Of a stretch of DNA of 64,000 nt, positions 35,363 through 47,045 are shown in pieces. Origin of the DNA: Parascedosporium putredinis. Lineage: Eukaryota; Ascomycota; Sordariomycetes; Microascales; Microascaceae. The position numbers and the translations under genes were made by a program. The stretch lies in the NCBI GenBank assembly GCA_949357655.1, contig CASHTG010000008.1:1-64000 (forward strand), given 5' to 3'. The notes under the pieces are model-generated. The model was given only the letters and a program-made list of their open reading frames with translations, did not search any database and was not told the origin of the DNA. Each line of letters opens with the position of its first letter. Position 1 is the first letter of the stretch.

Positions 35363-36980
35363 TTAGTCCACATCATCTGCGGAGGGTTCGTGAGCCACAA
35401 CGCTAGCGCTAGTGCCCGCTGCAGCTGGGTAAAGATCAATCATACCGCCGCTCTTGATCATTCCAAGTCGATCATAGAGTGAGCGAGCCCTTAGATATGG
35501 GTCTAGCTCCCAATAATTTGTCCGAAGCCTCTCAGCGGTTGTTGCCCGCGCCGCTTGGTGGCCTTGGGCTTCGGCAGGAGTGGCGCTCTGTGCCCAACTC
35601 TGGGTCGCACGCTCATATTCCTCGACAAGTCCTCGCCTCGTCTCTAGGAGACGATCTCGAGTAGCGGTATCGGCCATCAAGCGATTCTCGCCATCCAATG
35701 GTTCAATATATCTATATTCCCAGTCCTCTTTCCCGTCAACTTCCTTCGGAAGACGCTCTAGATCCACATAACTGGCCATCTCGTTTGCACTGTTTAAAAA
35801 TGAACCTTGCTGGCAACAACAGGATCCAACCACCCTCTGATGATTTTCCAAATCCCTATTCAGATGTGTTAAACACTGTTTGGAGACGCTGAAGGTTCTG
35901 GAAATGTACTAAATGCCTACCTTGAAAGACCCATGGTGCTTTATAAACTAGGACTGCCCCGAGCGACTCGGGATAATTTGCTTCAAAACATTTTATCATA
36001 AACTTGACTGGTGTGTAATCCTAAGCACGGGGTTTGTAAGAAAAGAAATCTCTCGGTTCTAAAGGCTAAGACACACCATGTTGGCCAGCGAGAAGCCCGT
36101 CATGTCGAATATTATCGTCTGCCAAATGTGTTAGAACGTCTCATGGGTGAAGTGGTATGGTAAGCTTTCTTCGAGGATCGCTCGCTGATGGTAGGGGTTA
36201 CTTTACCGCCGTGTCAATAGGGGGTCGAAGGAGCATACGGGCCGTTTCTATGATATAAACGGTATTCCTTTCCAGGGCTTCCTCGGCGTGCTCGCCCTGT
36301 CGGTGGAGTCGAACCCTCACGAAACAAATCGGCCGACCTTCCTTGTCAGAACCGTGCAAGAAGCTTTTACCCATGCGCATCTGTGCTAGAAAACCGTGAC
36401 CCAGCTTCTTTGAAAACTCATCGCCGCTGGTCTCGGCTTCTACTGCGGCGGCTTCTCCATGTTTCATGATGTCATCATCAACGTGCATCTCCATCGCCCT
36501 CCAATTCATGGTGGAGATGAGCATCACCAGTGCCTTCTCCACGTCCCATTTGCGAGCTCTCAAGAATCTCAAAAGTAGGGCATCGGGGTCATCATGCTTC
36601 ACCATGCTCCATATTGTATCCCGGATAGATTCGGGAGATTGGCGCGCGATGGTTTCATGAAACTGTTTATTTTGTCCGTACTTATCGTCGAAGTCGGGAT
36701 TTCCAGCAGCCGCTACCTCAGAAATGGGAGAATCAGCCGTCTCATTGTGAGAGGCTATGTTGCCGCGGCGACTAAAGAAAGAAGGCTTCTTCTTCTTAGC
36801 CTTTTCAGTTGCCAACTCAGAGGACGCGGAGCGGGCCTGAATATGCGGCAAGTCGTGGTCAAGCTCACCGTCACCGACGTTGCAGATCCGCAATACTAAA
36901 GCCCATAGTTTACGAAGACTTTCCTCCTGTTCTGAGGTGAGGTTGCCAGGACGGCCTGGGGGTATATCGCCTGCTGCCAT
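35363..36980 (-). CDS. CRAL-TRIO (Sec14-like) lipid-transfer domain protein
   Basis: Sec14-type proteins carry phosphatidylinositol or other lipids between membranes. The predicted protein starts MAAGDIPPGRP and has a basic linker (KAKKKKPSFFSRRG). The CRAL-TRIO N-domain follows (DDPDALLLRFLRARKWDVEK), and then the lipid-binding fold (IIFDMTGFSLANMDYTPVK, MIKCFEANYPESLGAVLVY, APWVFQGIWKIIRGWLDP). The C-terminal extension ends ADDVD. Introns lie at 36,119-36,206, 36,021-36,076 and 35,856-35,920, all GT-AG. A one-base deletion in AAAAA at 35,796-35,800 breaks VHF from NSANEM. An upstream in-frame extension to 37,334 exists but looks unconserved, so I chose 36,980. It is closest to the fungal CSR1/phosphatidylinositol transfer group, by resemblance only. 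Confidence 0.85.
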
Positions 36981-37547
36981 AGTCGCCGTCGAACCTGAGG
37001 GTATATCCGGTTCAAAACAAGATCCTTGCAAGCGGCCCGATCCCAACTGATGAAGACCGGCAGCAATGGCGATTGTGATAAGGGCGAATAGAGAAGCGTG
37101 TGAAAGGGATATATTGCTGTGTCGGATGCGCCGGAAAGGTTGTGATTGGGTACGGTAAGCACCAGAATGAGCTCTCCGCCGGCAGAAATGTGCGACCCCT
37201 CTTGCTGGCCCCCAAACCTGGTGATTCAACTGAAGGCTCCAGTTGATCCTTAAAGAGGGTGGTCTATAGACAAAGATTGAATATACTGGTCTGTGAAGAG
37301 AGGGGTAAAAGGCAACCTGATGAGGAAAATGCATGAAGTGGTCCGTGATAGGGGAGTTGGATGGTGAGAGTTATTGTCCACACAACGCCAATGGGTTTGC
37401 GACACAAGTGGGTCGGGTCGTAGGGTCGAGCAGAAACTGGTTGGACTCAATATTATTAGTAGAACAAGAGTTTCGGGTGAATCAAAGCTTAGCTCCTGGA
37501 TTCCGAGAACCTCCAAGTCTTCTCGAGAGATTGTTTAAATATACTCT

Positions 37548-37563
37548 TTTTTTTTTTTTTTTT
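37548..37563. repeat. Poly-T tract
   Basis: A run of about 16 thymines, followed by CTTTTTC, lies in the divergent spacer between the CRAL-TRIO gene and DAM1. Confidence 0.7.
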
Positions 37564-37863
37564 CTTTTTCTCTTTTACAATAATTTAATTGGAACCAGCG
37601 TCAAATTTCATCACTCGCTTTTGGCCCTTGCTTTGAGGCTGCTGTGAATATTCTGCTTCACGAAATACCAAGGATATCCCCAGACAACCCTTCCCAACAC
37701 GTGATATCACTCTCCATGGCATTGGATACTTTGAGCCCCACCTTGTTCGCCTCTGGTCGGCTCGCCGTCGACCTTGTTCTAATAACAAAACCTAGATAAT
37801 CCTCGTCGACATCAAGTTTGTCACCGGACCTGCTAACGGGCCATTTTCAAGCACTATTTTCAA

Positions 37864-38674
37864 ATGGAGGGGTCCTTTCAAACACTGCGAGACCGAGCTC
37901 TCGGTCTCAGAACTCTCGGCCAACCACACCTCTTCGCCCTTCATCCCGTTCGTCCTTTCGAGAGTCTGCGAGGAGAAGCGCTCATCATGATGCGCCCTTT
38001 CCACTTAACACTTTTGAACCTGCCTTTGCAGAGCTCTCAGATTCCATCGCCGACTTCGAGGCTAATATGATGCATTTTCAGCTCATGCATGAGAGTCTAG
38101 CTCGGTTTAGTGAATCATTTGCGAGCTTCATGTACGGACTGAACATGAACGCATTTTGCGTTGATTTTCCCGAGGTAACAAAAATGATAGGAATTATCAA
38201 GCTATGTGCTAACAAATGCCGGTTTCAAGGCTCCCATCAACGAATCATTTCGTCGTGTGAAGCAATGTGACATCCCCCAGGTCAGTGTCTGCACATCGCT
38301 CCAGCATGATATAAAGATATCCAATCCTGGTTAAACTACGTGCTTATGGTGCTGGCGGGAAGACATATCACACCAAAAGATCCTCTAGAGATGGATTGCG
38401 AAACAACCTACATGTGCGTCTCGTCTAGAACTTGGTTTTCGCGGGATAGTGCCTTACCTAGTTGAAACTATAGGACGACGGACATCTCATTCATAGACAA
38501 CCCTACTTCGCAAGTTCCCCTAATACGATGGGGATGTCGGCCCCAACGGTCACGCAGACCTTGAACACGAGTGCCCAAGACGGTCGTGCTAGTCGTGGAC
38601 GTAGCGCCAGGGGTAGAGCGAGAGGCACTGGGCCTAGCGGTCTTGCGCAACCTCGGGTTCGGGGATTGCGATAA
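37864..38674 (+). CDS. DAM1: DASH complex subunit Dam1
   Basis: Dam1 is the microtubule-contacting subunit of the DASH/Dam1 ring that couples kinetochores to spindle microtubules. Conserved blocks are RPTTPLRPSSRSSFRES, FEPAFAELSDSIADFEANM, LMHESLARFSESFASFMYG and NMNAFCVDFPE. After an intron come APINESFRRVKQ, then ETTYMTTDISFIDNPTS, and an Arg/Gly-rich tail (ASRGRSARGRARG) ending at the TAA at 38,674. One intron ends at CTATAG just before 38,472, joining M and TTD in phase 2. The central part (38,280-38,400) is not fully resolved. One-base deletions lie in GGGG at 37,869-37,872, right after the ATG, and in CCCC at 38,517-38,520. Confidence 0.85.
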
Positions 38675-38844
38675 CTCATGCAGTTTACTGCAGGGGCGTC
38701 GAGCCTGCGCACCCTTATTGGGATCACCTAGTGAAGGCATCCAGACATCGTGCTAAATCCTTGGCATTCTGGAAGCCAGCCCCAGTGTTGGTCTTATAAC
38801 TACTTCCCTCAAGTTATCTCTTCTCTCATGAGTCTGTAGGCATC

Positions 38845-39349
38845 TCATTCAGATGTCTCCATGTCGTTCCCGTCTTGTGTCGTTACAGTCACACAGAACC
38901 CAGTGTTATCGGTCCGAAGACCAATCGCCGCATCAGCTTCCTTCTGAGTATACGGGTCTTCCTGTAGTTTCTTTACCCTGTTCGCAAGGTTGGTTAGTAG
39001 AAACAAATCAAATGATATTACATTTCCTGTGATGAACAAACCTCCGTTTGTGAAATTTACCCCGCTGATGTATAAGGAGGGTAGCATTATTCTCGAACCA
39101 CTTTGCACATTCGACACAGTACCAGTCACCGGACCCCGGTAAGTCCTCAGCACGCATGCCTTTCTTGTATCTTTGGAGATGTTCGGGAGAAGCGAGATCT
39201 GCCTTGATTTGATCCAGGTCTCTGGTAAAAAGTGTCAGCAAAGCTATCATTTTGCGTTAAACCTCCAAGTTCTGTGCGAGATGCACGTGACTGTTGTACC
39301 TTGTTCTCCTTCTCGTCTTCGTTTTTGTCCGCTTACTTCGAACGCCCAT
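38845..39349 (-). CDS. BUD20: C2H2 zinc-finger ribosome biogenesis protein Bud20
   Basis: Bud20 joins late pre-60S particles and helps their nuclear export. The start MGVRSKRTKTKTRRRTR is basic. After an intron (39,222-39,299) the protein reads RDLDQIKADLASPEHLQRY, then WYCVECAKWFENNATLLIH with a C2H2 finger completed by HKRR. After a second intron it reads VKKLQEDPYTQKEADAAIG, with a Glu-rich end. Length and order match the family. The finger has a shorter LLIHQRGKFH than the usual VGHRRGKPH. It is convergent with DAM1. Confidence 0.85.
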
Positions 39350-40472
39350 TTTGACAAATCTCGGCGAGCGTGGTCCGGATCAATTTTCGTGTGAACTAGT
39401 GACGGTAATAGGAAACATGGCTCAGTGCTGCCTGTTGATCAAATTTTCAACTTCCTCGCAAATGTTGGTCAGACCAAATGCTTAGTCATACACCCCTTTG
39501 GACCGACGAGTCTCAGGAAGTCGTGGTCATCTTGGAGAGAAAGGCCTTGGCTGTGATTGGCTGTTATTAGTGGGAGCTCATGCACGGAGAAACGCTCGCA
39601 AATACGAGCGGCCCGAGTTGCTGCCGAGGATTGATCTGACGGTAACGGGCCCTCGGAGATGGGTCGGCTCCTGGGCAAATCTCTCCGGCGGGATTGTTTA
39701 GTCGGCCACGCGCCTCTAAAAGTCACGACCGAGGAGGTGCCTTCGCTTCAGGCATCACATGTGCGGAGGGGTATCCACCGGGGGCTTGAAAAGTCTGTAC
39801 CACAGAAAGCACAGCCTAAGGCTCTTTTATTTTCTCACACTACGGCGAGGACATTGATGAACACCCTCAAGCAGCATTCGGAAGCCTACCTACATTTTTA
39901 TTGTCCTTGCCGGTCGAGCAGGGATTTCTATTTGATGTATACATAGTGTCAACGTTGGACTCAGGATCGCTTGGATCGAACGGAGTGATCCATCCAGTAT
40001 TTTCTCATTTTTTGTTAGTGTTTTGTGCCTGATTGTAACATGACCTCGGCCTTTGAAGGAGCTTTGGAAGTTTTGCCTCGATAATAAATAATCGAACGAC
40101 GGTGATTGGCCAGATCCTTGACACACCTTTGTCGTCATAGCTTGGGGTCATTTAGGTTTTTGAGGAGAAATGCCACCACCCAGCCGCTTCTCCGATCGTT
40201 ATCCGCCGCGTGGACGGGTTTCCAATCCTTAGAGCCGACGGCCAGTCTTTTTTCTCTTCTCTTTTTCCCTCTTCTTTTCCTACCTCCCACCACATCCACA
40301 CCGAATTCTCCCTTTTGCACTTATCTTCATCTCCATTCACCTTCATTGCCCTTGCGCCAGGAGATATTTCGTTTTCAGGTCTAGTGACGGTGACAATTGG
40401 TCCCATCTCCGTCTTCAACCGCGAGGCCAATCCGACTTCAGCTGTCTTTGGGCCTCCTAACGTTTGTCAACT
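39350..40472. promoter_or_regulatory. Divergent intergenic region upstream of BUD20 and aconitase
   Basis: No supported gene lies in these 1.1 kb. A pyrimidine-rich stretch (40,240-40,370, many CTTC/TCTT) precedes the aconitase start and fits a leader or promoter of an abundant fungal gene. Short frames on both strands between 39,470 and 39,950 show no conserved motifs. Confidence 0.5.
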
Positions 40473-43072
40473 ATGGCTCTGACAAGGCATCTCTGCTCGG
40501 CGGCCCAGCGGGCGGCCGGCTCAGCAATGGGTTTCGGCGTCCGTCGGATGGCCACAGCCTCTTCTGCCTCTTTAGATAGAAAGGTATGTGGTTTACTGGG
40601 CAGGCGGCTTCAGCCTATGGACGAGTAGACGCGAAACTCTTTCTCTCAATCTCTAACCATCGATTGAAACATAGGTCAAGCAAAATAACTGGGAGGAGAG
40701 CAATTTCATCAATTACAAGAAGATGTCAGAAAATCTGGCCATTGTTCGCGGAAGGCTGCAACGCCCCTGACATATGCCGAAAAGATCCTCTACTCGCATC
40801 TTGATGATCCCCACGGGCAAGACATTGAACGTGGAATTTCGTATTTAAAGCTTCGCCCAGATCGTGTGGCCTGTCAGGACGCCACGGCTCAAATGGCTAT
40901 CCTACAGTTTATGTCCGCTGGCATGCCTTCAGTGGCCAACCCTACTACTGTCCATTGCGATCACTTGATTGAAGCGCAGGTTGGCGGCGAGAAGGATTTG
41001 GCTCGGGCTGTCAGCATCAACAGGGAGGTCTACGACTTTTTGTCATCTGCATGCGCCAAATATAACATCGGCTTCTGGAAGCCGGGTTCAGGAATCATCC
41101 ACCAAATTCTTCTTGAGAACTATGCCTTCCCTGGCGGTCTTCTGATTGGCACTGATTCCCATACACCCAACGCCGGAGGCCTCGGTATGTGTGCCATAGG
41201 CGTTGGCGGAGCTGATGCTGTCGACGTTATGGCAAATTTACCTTGGGAGCTGAAGGCTCCCAAGATTATTGGCGTGAAGCTAACTGGAGAGATGTCTGGC
41301 TGGACATCACCTAAGGGTAAGTAGGCAGAATAGCCTCCGAGGATGTGTCTTCTACCTTGCCTTCTACACTCACTAATCACGGTAGCAGATATCATTCTCA
41401 AGGTAGCCGGTATCCTGACCGTTAAGGGCGGAACTGGTGCTATCGTTGAGTATCACGGGCCAGGTGTCGCCGGCATCTCAGCCACCGGTATGGGAACCAT
41501 CTGCAATATGGGCGCGGAGATTGGCGCAACAACGTCTGTCTTTCCATTCAACGACCGAATGTACGATTATCTGGCAGCGACCAAGAGGCAAGATATTGGC
41601 GACTTCGCCCGCGTTTACGCCAAGGAGCTCCGTGAGGATGAGGGAGCTGAGTATGACCAGCTGATTGAAATCAATCTTTCTGAACTGGAGCCCCACATCA
41701 ACGGGCCATTCACGCCTGATCTGGCCACTCCAATCTCCAAGTTTAGCCAAGCAGCTAAGGAGAATGGATGGCCGAGTGAATTGAAGGTTGGGTTAATTGG
41801 ATCCTGCACTAATTCCTCATATGAGGACATGTCTAGGGCAGCCTCCATCGCTCGTGATGCTTTGAACCATGGGCTCAAAGCTAAGGCGCTCTTTACCGTC
41901 ACTCCGGGATCCGAGCAGATCCGGGCCACGATTGAACGCGATGGTCAGTTACAGACCTTTGAAGAATTCGGTGGTGTTGTCCTTGCCAATGCCTGCGGAC
42001 CCTGCATTGGGCAGTGGGATCGCCGAGACGTCAAGAAGGGCGACGCCAACTCGATCATTTCGTCATACAACCGAAACTTCACTGGACGTAACGATGGAAA
42101 CCCAGCAACACACTCTTTCGTCACCTCCCCTGACCTTGTGGTTGCGCTCACAGTCGCTGGTTCGCTCCATTTCAACCCGCTCACCGATAAGTTGAAGGAC
42201 AAGGATGGAAATGAGTTCCTCTTAGCGCCCCCTACTGGCGATGGTCTCCCTAGCCGTGGCTATGATCCTGGCCAAGACACTTATCAAGCGCCCCCTAAGG
42301 ATAGGGCCGCCGTCCAGGTCCAAGTTTCACCCACCTCAGACCGTCTCCAGATCCTCTCTCCCTTCTCGACGTGGGATGGAAAAGATGCGCTGGACATTCC
42401 TATCTTGATCAAGGCGCAGGGCAAAACTACCACGGATCATATTTCTATGGCTGGCCCCTGGCTCAAGTATCGCGGCCACTTGGACAATATCTCGAATAAC
42501 ATGCTTATCGGTGCCATTAATGAAGAGAATGGAGAGGCTAATAAGATCAAGAACTTCACCACCGGCGAGTATGGCGCTGTACCTGCGGTCGCGAGGGACT
42601 ACAAGGCCAAGGGTATCAAGTGGGTTGTTGTGGGTGACTGGAATTATGGCGAAGGAAGCTCTCGCGAACATGCTGCTCTCGAACCTCGCCATCTCGGCGG
42701 TCTCGCCATTATTACTCGGAGCTTTGCTCGCATTCACGAGACCAACTTGAAGAAGCAAGGCATGCTTCCTCTTACGTTTGCGGACCCCGCTGATTACGAT
42801 AAGCTCCGGCCTGACGACAAGGTACGAAATTCCTTTCTATCCCTTCCTCTCACAGTATACCATCTTGGTGTAGATTTAGCGCTAACAAGTTTACTCTATA
42901 GGTTGACATCATGTGCACTGAACTTGCAGTTGGCAAGCCTATGACAATGCGCGTTCATCCGAGAAGCGGCCCGTCTTTTGATGTTCAATTACAACACACC
43001 TACAATGAGGCTCAGATGGAATGGTTCAAAAATGGAAGCGCCCTAAACACGATGGCTAAGAAGAACAAATGA
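40473..43072 (+). CDS. ACO1: Aconitate hydratase, mitochondrial
   Basis: This [4Fe-4S] enzyme of the TCA cycle converts citrate to isocitrate in the mitochondrial matrix. The N-terminus (MALTRHLCSAAQRAAGSAMG) is Ser/Arg-rich and lacks acidic residues, as in matrix targeting peptides. Hallmarks are THPTVHCDHLIEAQ-like VHCDHLIEAQVGG, GTDSHTPNAGGLGM and the cluster cysteines in GSCTNSSYEDM and ACGPCIGQW. Substrate residues lie in GEGSSREHAALEPRHLGG. Introns lie at 40,584-40,674, 41,317-41,388 and 42,822-42,901. The protein ends NTMAKKNK. A one-base deletion in CCCC at 40,764-40,767 creates a false stop in LQRPLTYAEK; the frame beyond it is perfect to the end. About 780 residues, normal for the family. 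Confidence 0.96.
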
Positions 43073-43470
43073 GCGAGCTGCATTTACACATGCCCTCTTA
43101 ACTGTTTTAGTATTGATGTATAACTGGCACGGATTTGCGGTTCTTTCCTATTTAGGTTTATAAAAGATTTCATCAATTCACTTGATAAGGATATATCTCT
43201 ATCTATTACCGAGGTGGCGAAATTTGTGAACAAGCCAACCCTGACTATTAGATGTGATGTTGTTCTTTTCAGTAACTTAAAAAGCCCTATTTCATAGTAG
43301 TAGGGAGACGGTTTCCGTTGATGGGTGATCCATGCCACCTGGAAGTGCTTCTTTGATCGACTTTCCTCTTGTTTAGAGAAATATTGCTGACAAATCTTGG
43401 ACTGCTCAACCTCGATTGAATCCTGCTCTATTAGCTTTTGAAACCTTTCCTAAATGTAATATTCCTCAAG

Positions 43471-44449
43471 ATGCATATGATGGCCTTCTTAAGTCGACGA
43501 CCGAGCCTTTTCTCTCAGTGTGTAATGACGTTGATTATTACATCGTCAATTCTAACAGTTATCACTTCATGGGAAATTGAGCAATGGGGAGCCTTGACAC
43601 CTAGCAAGGTTAGCTTCATATCTGGTAAGAGAAGAGGCAGTCTATGAAAAGAGAATAATATACCACTATTAACACTATGGACTCGAGCATATCGAACGAA
43701 TACATACCCATTTATCTACACTAGCAGCCTGCATACCATTGGCAATATTGCTGCCTTGCTACCTCTGATCTCAACCTTTGAAGCTGAACATGGCACACTT
43801 CCCTCATTAGCCTTATTCTTTGGACGTGAGCACGGTCTTTCTAATATGCGTTTTTGCTATATCCTTGGTCTGCTAATAGCTAGTTTATAGCTTTCTCAAC
43901 ATTTCCAGCATTTTTATGGGTTTTCATTGATAAGTTCTTCCTAAAGACTGATATATCCATTTCTGGCGCAAGGTAACCTTCCAAAGCTTCTGAGTAGCCT
44001 TATTAAAGTTATCATTTGTGTTAACGGCCTCTTGTACTGTATAGCACATGGGTTTTTTGCTCTTAAGCATAGAACTAGCTCGTTCTCGAGAGGCGCGACC
44101 CATCGTCGTTCTTGGACCTCTCCGTATCACCACTCCGCTGGGAATATTGGCGATTATGCTTATCAAAGATATTATGCTCCCGAGCTCGGCACCCATTGGT
44201 AATATTTGTGGCGCCTTGATTGGCTATGCATGTAAGAAACATACACGCTGGTGCTCTCTTGTCAAGATGATTAACGGATTTCTCTCCTTAGGCGGCCGCG
44301 GATTATTGGTTTGGCTTGCGCCTCCCGAAAAGCTTCTGGGCTGGTTAGAAGGCAGACTTCCCCTTCGGCGGCTCCCATTCTATGTGTCAATGGATCGTAG
44401 AAGCGGGCGTGGTAGCGGCCTACCTACTAATCGTAATCTAGAAATGTGA
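43471..44449 (+). CDS. RBD2: Rhomboid-like membrane protein (Rbd2 type), active-site His replaced
   Basis: Rhomboids are intramembrane serine proteases; fungal Rbd2 acts in the Golgi and in SREBP processing in some species. Exon 1 gives WEIEQWGALTPSK. The next has NTYPFIYTSSLHTIGNIAAL and FEAEHGTLPSLALFFG. An intron with GTGAGC...TTATAG leads to PFSTFPAFLWVFIDKF. The serine motif SGASTWVF is split by the intron at 43,973-44,044. The last exons give GNICGALIGYACGRG, LVWLAPPEKLLGWLEGRL and RRLPFYVSMDRR. The family has GHLCG where this gene has GNICG (AAT at 44,201-44,203), so the catalytic His is missing. The acceptor before NTYPF and the exact start are uncertain; 43,471 is the first plausible ATG. 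Confidence 0.75.
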
Positions 44450-44757
44450 ACCGATTCTCGCGAAGAGGTCGGGGCAAGATTCGTGGTCTTCTGAGGACCC
44501 GGCCAGTGTTCGGATGAATGTCGGGATTCTGATGTGCATAATTATGTAGGAATTAAGTTTTAGCTCAACATGGGAGAGACAAAGACACTGTGTATAAACA
44601 GTGCGAATATATGCGATGCGCAAGCGTGGAAGGAGAATTGAGGATGGCCTCTCCAATATCCACCATCGATGCAAGCGACGTGACAAGTAGATCGAATCAT
44701 TGTCTTCTTCGATCCCAATTTTATACCCATTTGACATCTCGTCTATCCCTTTTCGAG

Positions 44758-46862
44758 ATGCCGCGACTCCTCGGTAAGGTCATTATACACATCCCCCTCC
44801 ACCCATCTTTCTCCTGCGTTCCCATCTCGGAGGGAAGCAGCACAGGATACAGCTAATGTGCCAACTTAGCCACGGCACTGCAACTCCGTCGCCACCCTAG
44901 AGTCTTGAGGCTTCCGCCATACCTCTCGTTTATCTTCATCGTCATTGGCGTTGGCTGGGTACTACTGCTTCCTTTTAATCACTACTCTCGAAGAACTTAT
45001 ATTTCAGAAAATGCCCTTCTCCCAGGCCAGGTGCATACATACTTCAGTGGAAGCGACCAGAATGTCTTTCGAGCTTTCAAGAATGAGGTGGAATCTGTCA
45101 CGGGACGAGGAAATCACCAGTACGTGCCATCCTTCGTGGCTGAACTACTTGACGTACCGAATTGACATTTGTGCCTAGGATAAACGATAAATTGGAGGAT
45201 ATTTTGAGCAGTATCGGGCTGAAGGTCGCTCGACAAAATTATACGTACCATTCATCTGGTCACCAATATTCAGGGAAAATATATATGCTATTCTACAGGC
45301 TCCGCGTGGAGACGCAACTGAGGCCATAGTCCTCGTAGCTGCATGGAAAACTATGGACAACCTGTTGAATAAGCAAGGAGTTCCTCTGGCTTTAACACTG
45401 GCTCGCTACTTCAAGAGTGCGTTAACGTATTGAGCGGGGGCCTTGCAAATTGAAACGTGAGCTGACGAGTACGTTAGGATGGTCTCTTTGGTCGAAGGAC
45501 ATCATTTTCCTCTTCCCCCGGACAGCAAAACCGGGACGCAGGCTTGGGTTGATGCATATCATGACTCTCACCCTCAGGCTTGGGTCAGTTCCCTTCCCAT
45601 CAAGGCAGGCGCTCTTCAAGGGGCCATCGCTATCGATTATCCTCAAGAGTCCCGGTTTAAAGCGGTACATATAGTTTACGATGGTGTCAATGGACAACTT
45701 CCGAACCTTGACCTAATTAACTCGATTGTTCACATCGCGGGTGGCCAAATGGGCTTTAGCGCGGCCATTCAAGGAATGTGGAAACATACGGATAGCTACC
45801 GAGACCGGTTGCAAACAATGGCGAAAGGTATGGTCAATCAAGGGCTTGGGTGCGCAACTGGCCCTCATAGCAGTTTCATACCATACCACGTGGACGCAGT
45901 GACCCTTCAGCCATTTGGTGAAGGATGGCAAGATGAAATGGCGATGGGTAGGCTTGTGGAAGGCTCGTTTCGAAGTTTGAATAACCTCCTCGAACACCTC
46001 CACCAGAGCTTCTTTTTCTACCTTCTCATGAACAAGGATAGGTTCGTCAGCATTGGAACCTACCTTCCAAGTGCAATGCTACTTGCCGCAAATTTCACCA
46101 TCATGGCGATATATCTTTGGGTCCAGAGCGGTCAGGCGTTTCGAATACACTCTCGTTCTGACCATCCTGTACCATCTAACAAACTGGCGAGACCGAAGCC
46201 ATTATCATCAGTCGTTTCTGAAAGGGAGCTCTTCTTGCCAATGGGGCTTGTCCTCGGTTGCCACTGCTTTGGCATTGTTCCCCTTTATATTTTCAACAAC
46301 GCCTCTGCTAGTGTAGGTTCCTTCGCTAATTCCTATCCCCGGAAGGTGACTAGTTGTGGAGCGAGAAGTAGCGCATAGACTGACCATCATGTAGTTACTG
46401 GTTCCTTTACTGATTGTGTTCGGCATTTTAACTTTCATCCTCCCCCATATCCTTTCCTGGTCTATCTGTCATTATTTCAGCCCAACCCAGCGGCACTATC
46501 TTCTTGCCAAATGCCTATCCCTGCTTCTCTTGGGCATGTTCTTGTCGTCACTGGCAACATTGAATTTCTCACTAGCATTCTTTGTTGGGCTTCTAGCAAG
46601 TCCCATGTCCTTTACAGTGCCTTCCTCTCGAGGGAGTCTGTTTCGATTAGTTCTCGCGTCTCTGATGAACCTGATCTCGCCCACAACCGTGCTTTATGCG
46701 ACTGCCTCCGTCTTTGGCGTCGATGCCAAGTCGATGCTGCTTGACGCAGCTTTTAGTTGGAACATATGGGGAAATTACACCCCATTTGTAGTTTGGTGCA
46801 TCTGGTGGCCTGTATGGTTGGTGGGGTCTGTGGTTGTCCTAGGTTCCTCTCGAGAGCAATAG
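44758..46862 (+). CDS. GAA1: GPI transamidase subunit Gaa1
   Basis: Gaa1 is an endoplasmic reticulum membrane subunit of the complex that attaches GPI anchors to proteins. It starts MPRLL at 44,758, with an intron at 44,774-44,869. Then come ATALQLRRHPRVLRL, a first membrane segment, RRTYISENALLPGQVHTYF and GSDQNVFRAFKNEVES. The luminal peptidase-like domain has LQAPRGDATEAIVLVAAW, GQLPNLDLINSIVHIAGGQ, GPHSSFIPYHVDAVTLQ and RSLNNLLEHLHQSFFFYLL. The C-terminus has several hydrophobic helices and ends GSSREQ. Further introns join REVES-type exon 2 and YFK|RWSLWSK. One-base deletions include CCCCC at 45,515-45,519, and at least one frame change lies after 46,300. Confidence 0.9.
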
Positions 46863-47045
46863 ACGGCTTCTTGCCCTGGGACTTTGTGGAAGGATTATAG
46901 ATTTAGACCCCTACTCAGCAACTTAGTAGATCGAGTTGTTAGAAGAGTATGTTGATTAGCCTAGCAGCTCCTATTCCCTCGAGCACCTAGCAATGTTTTG
47001 TAATAAACTTAGATTCCCCAAACATCTTTATCCCAGCTTCCATCA

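Noticed and set aside
39469..39946. Overlapping frames of 67-95 codons on both strands before aconitase
   Set aside because: No family resemblance, no supporting splice sites, and mutually exclusive frames of similar length.
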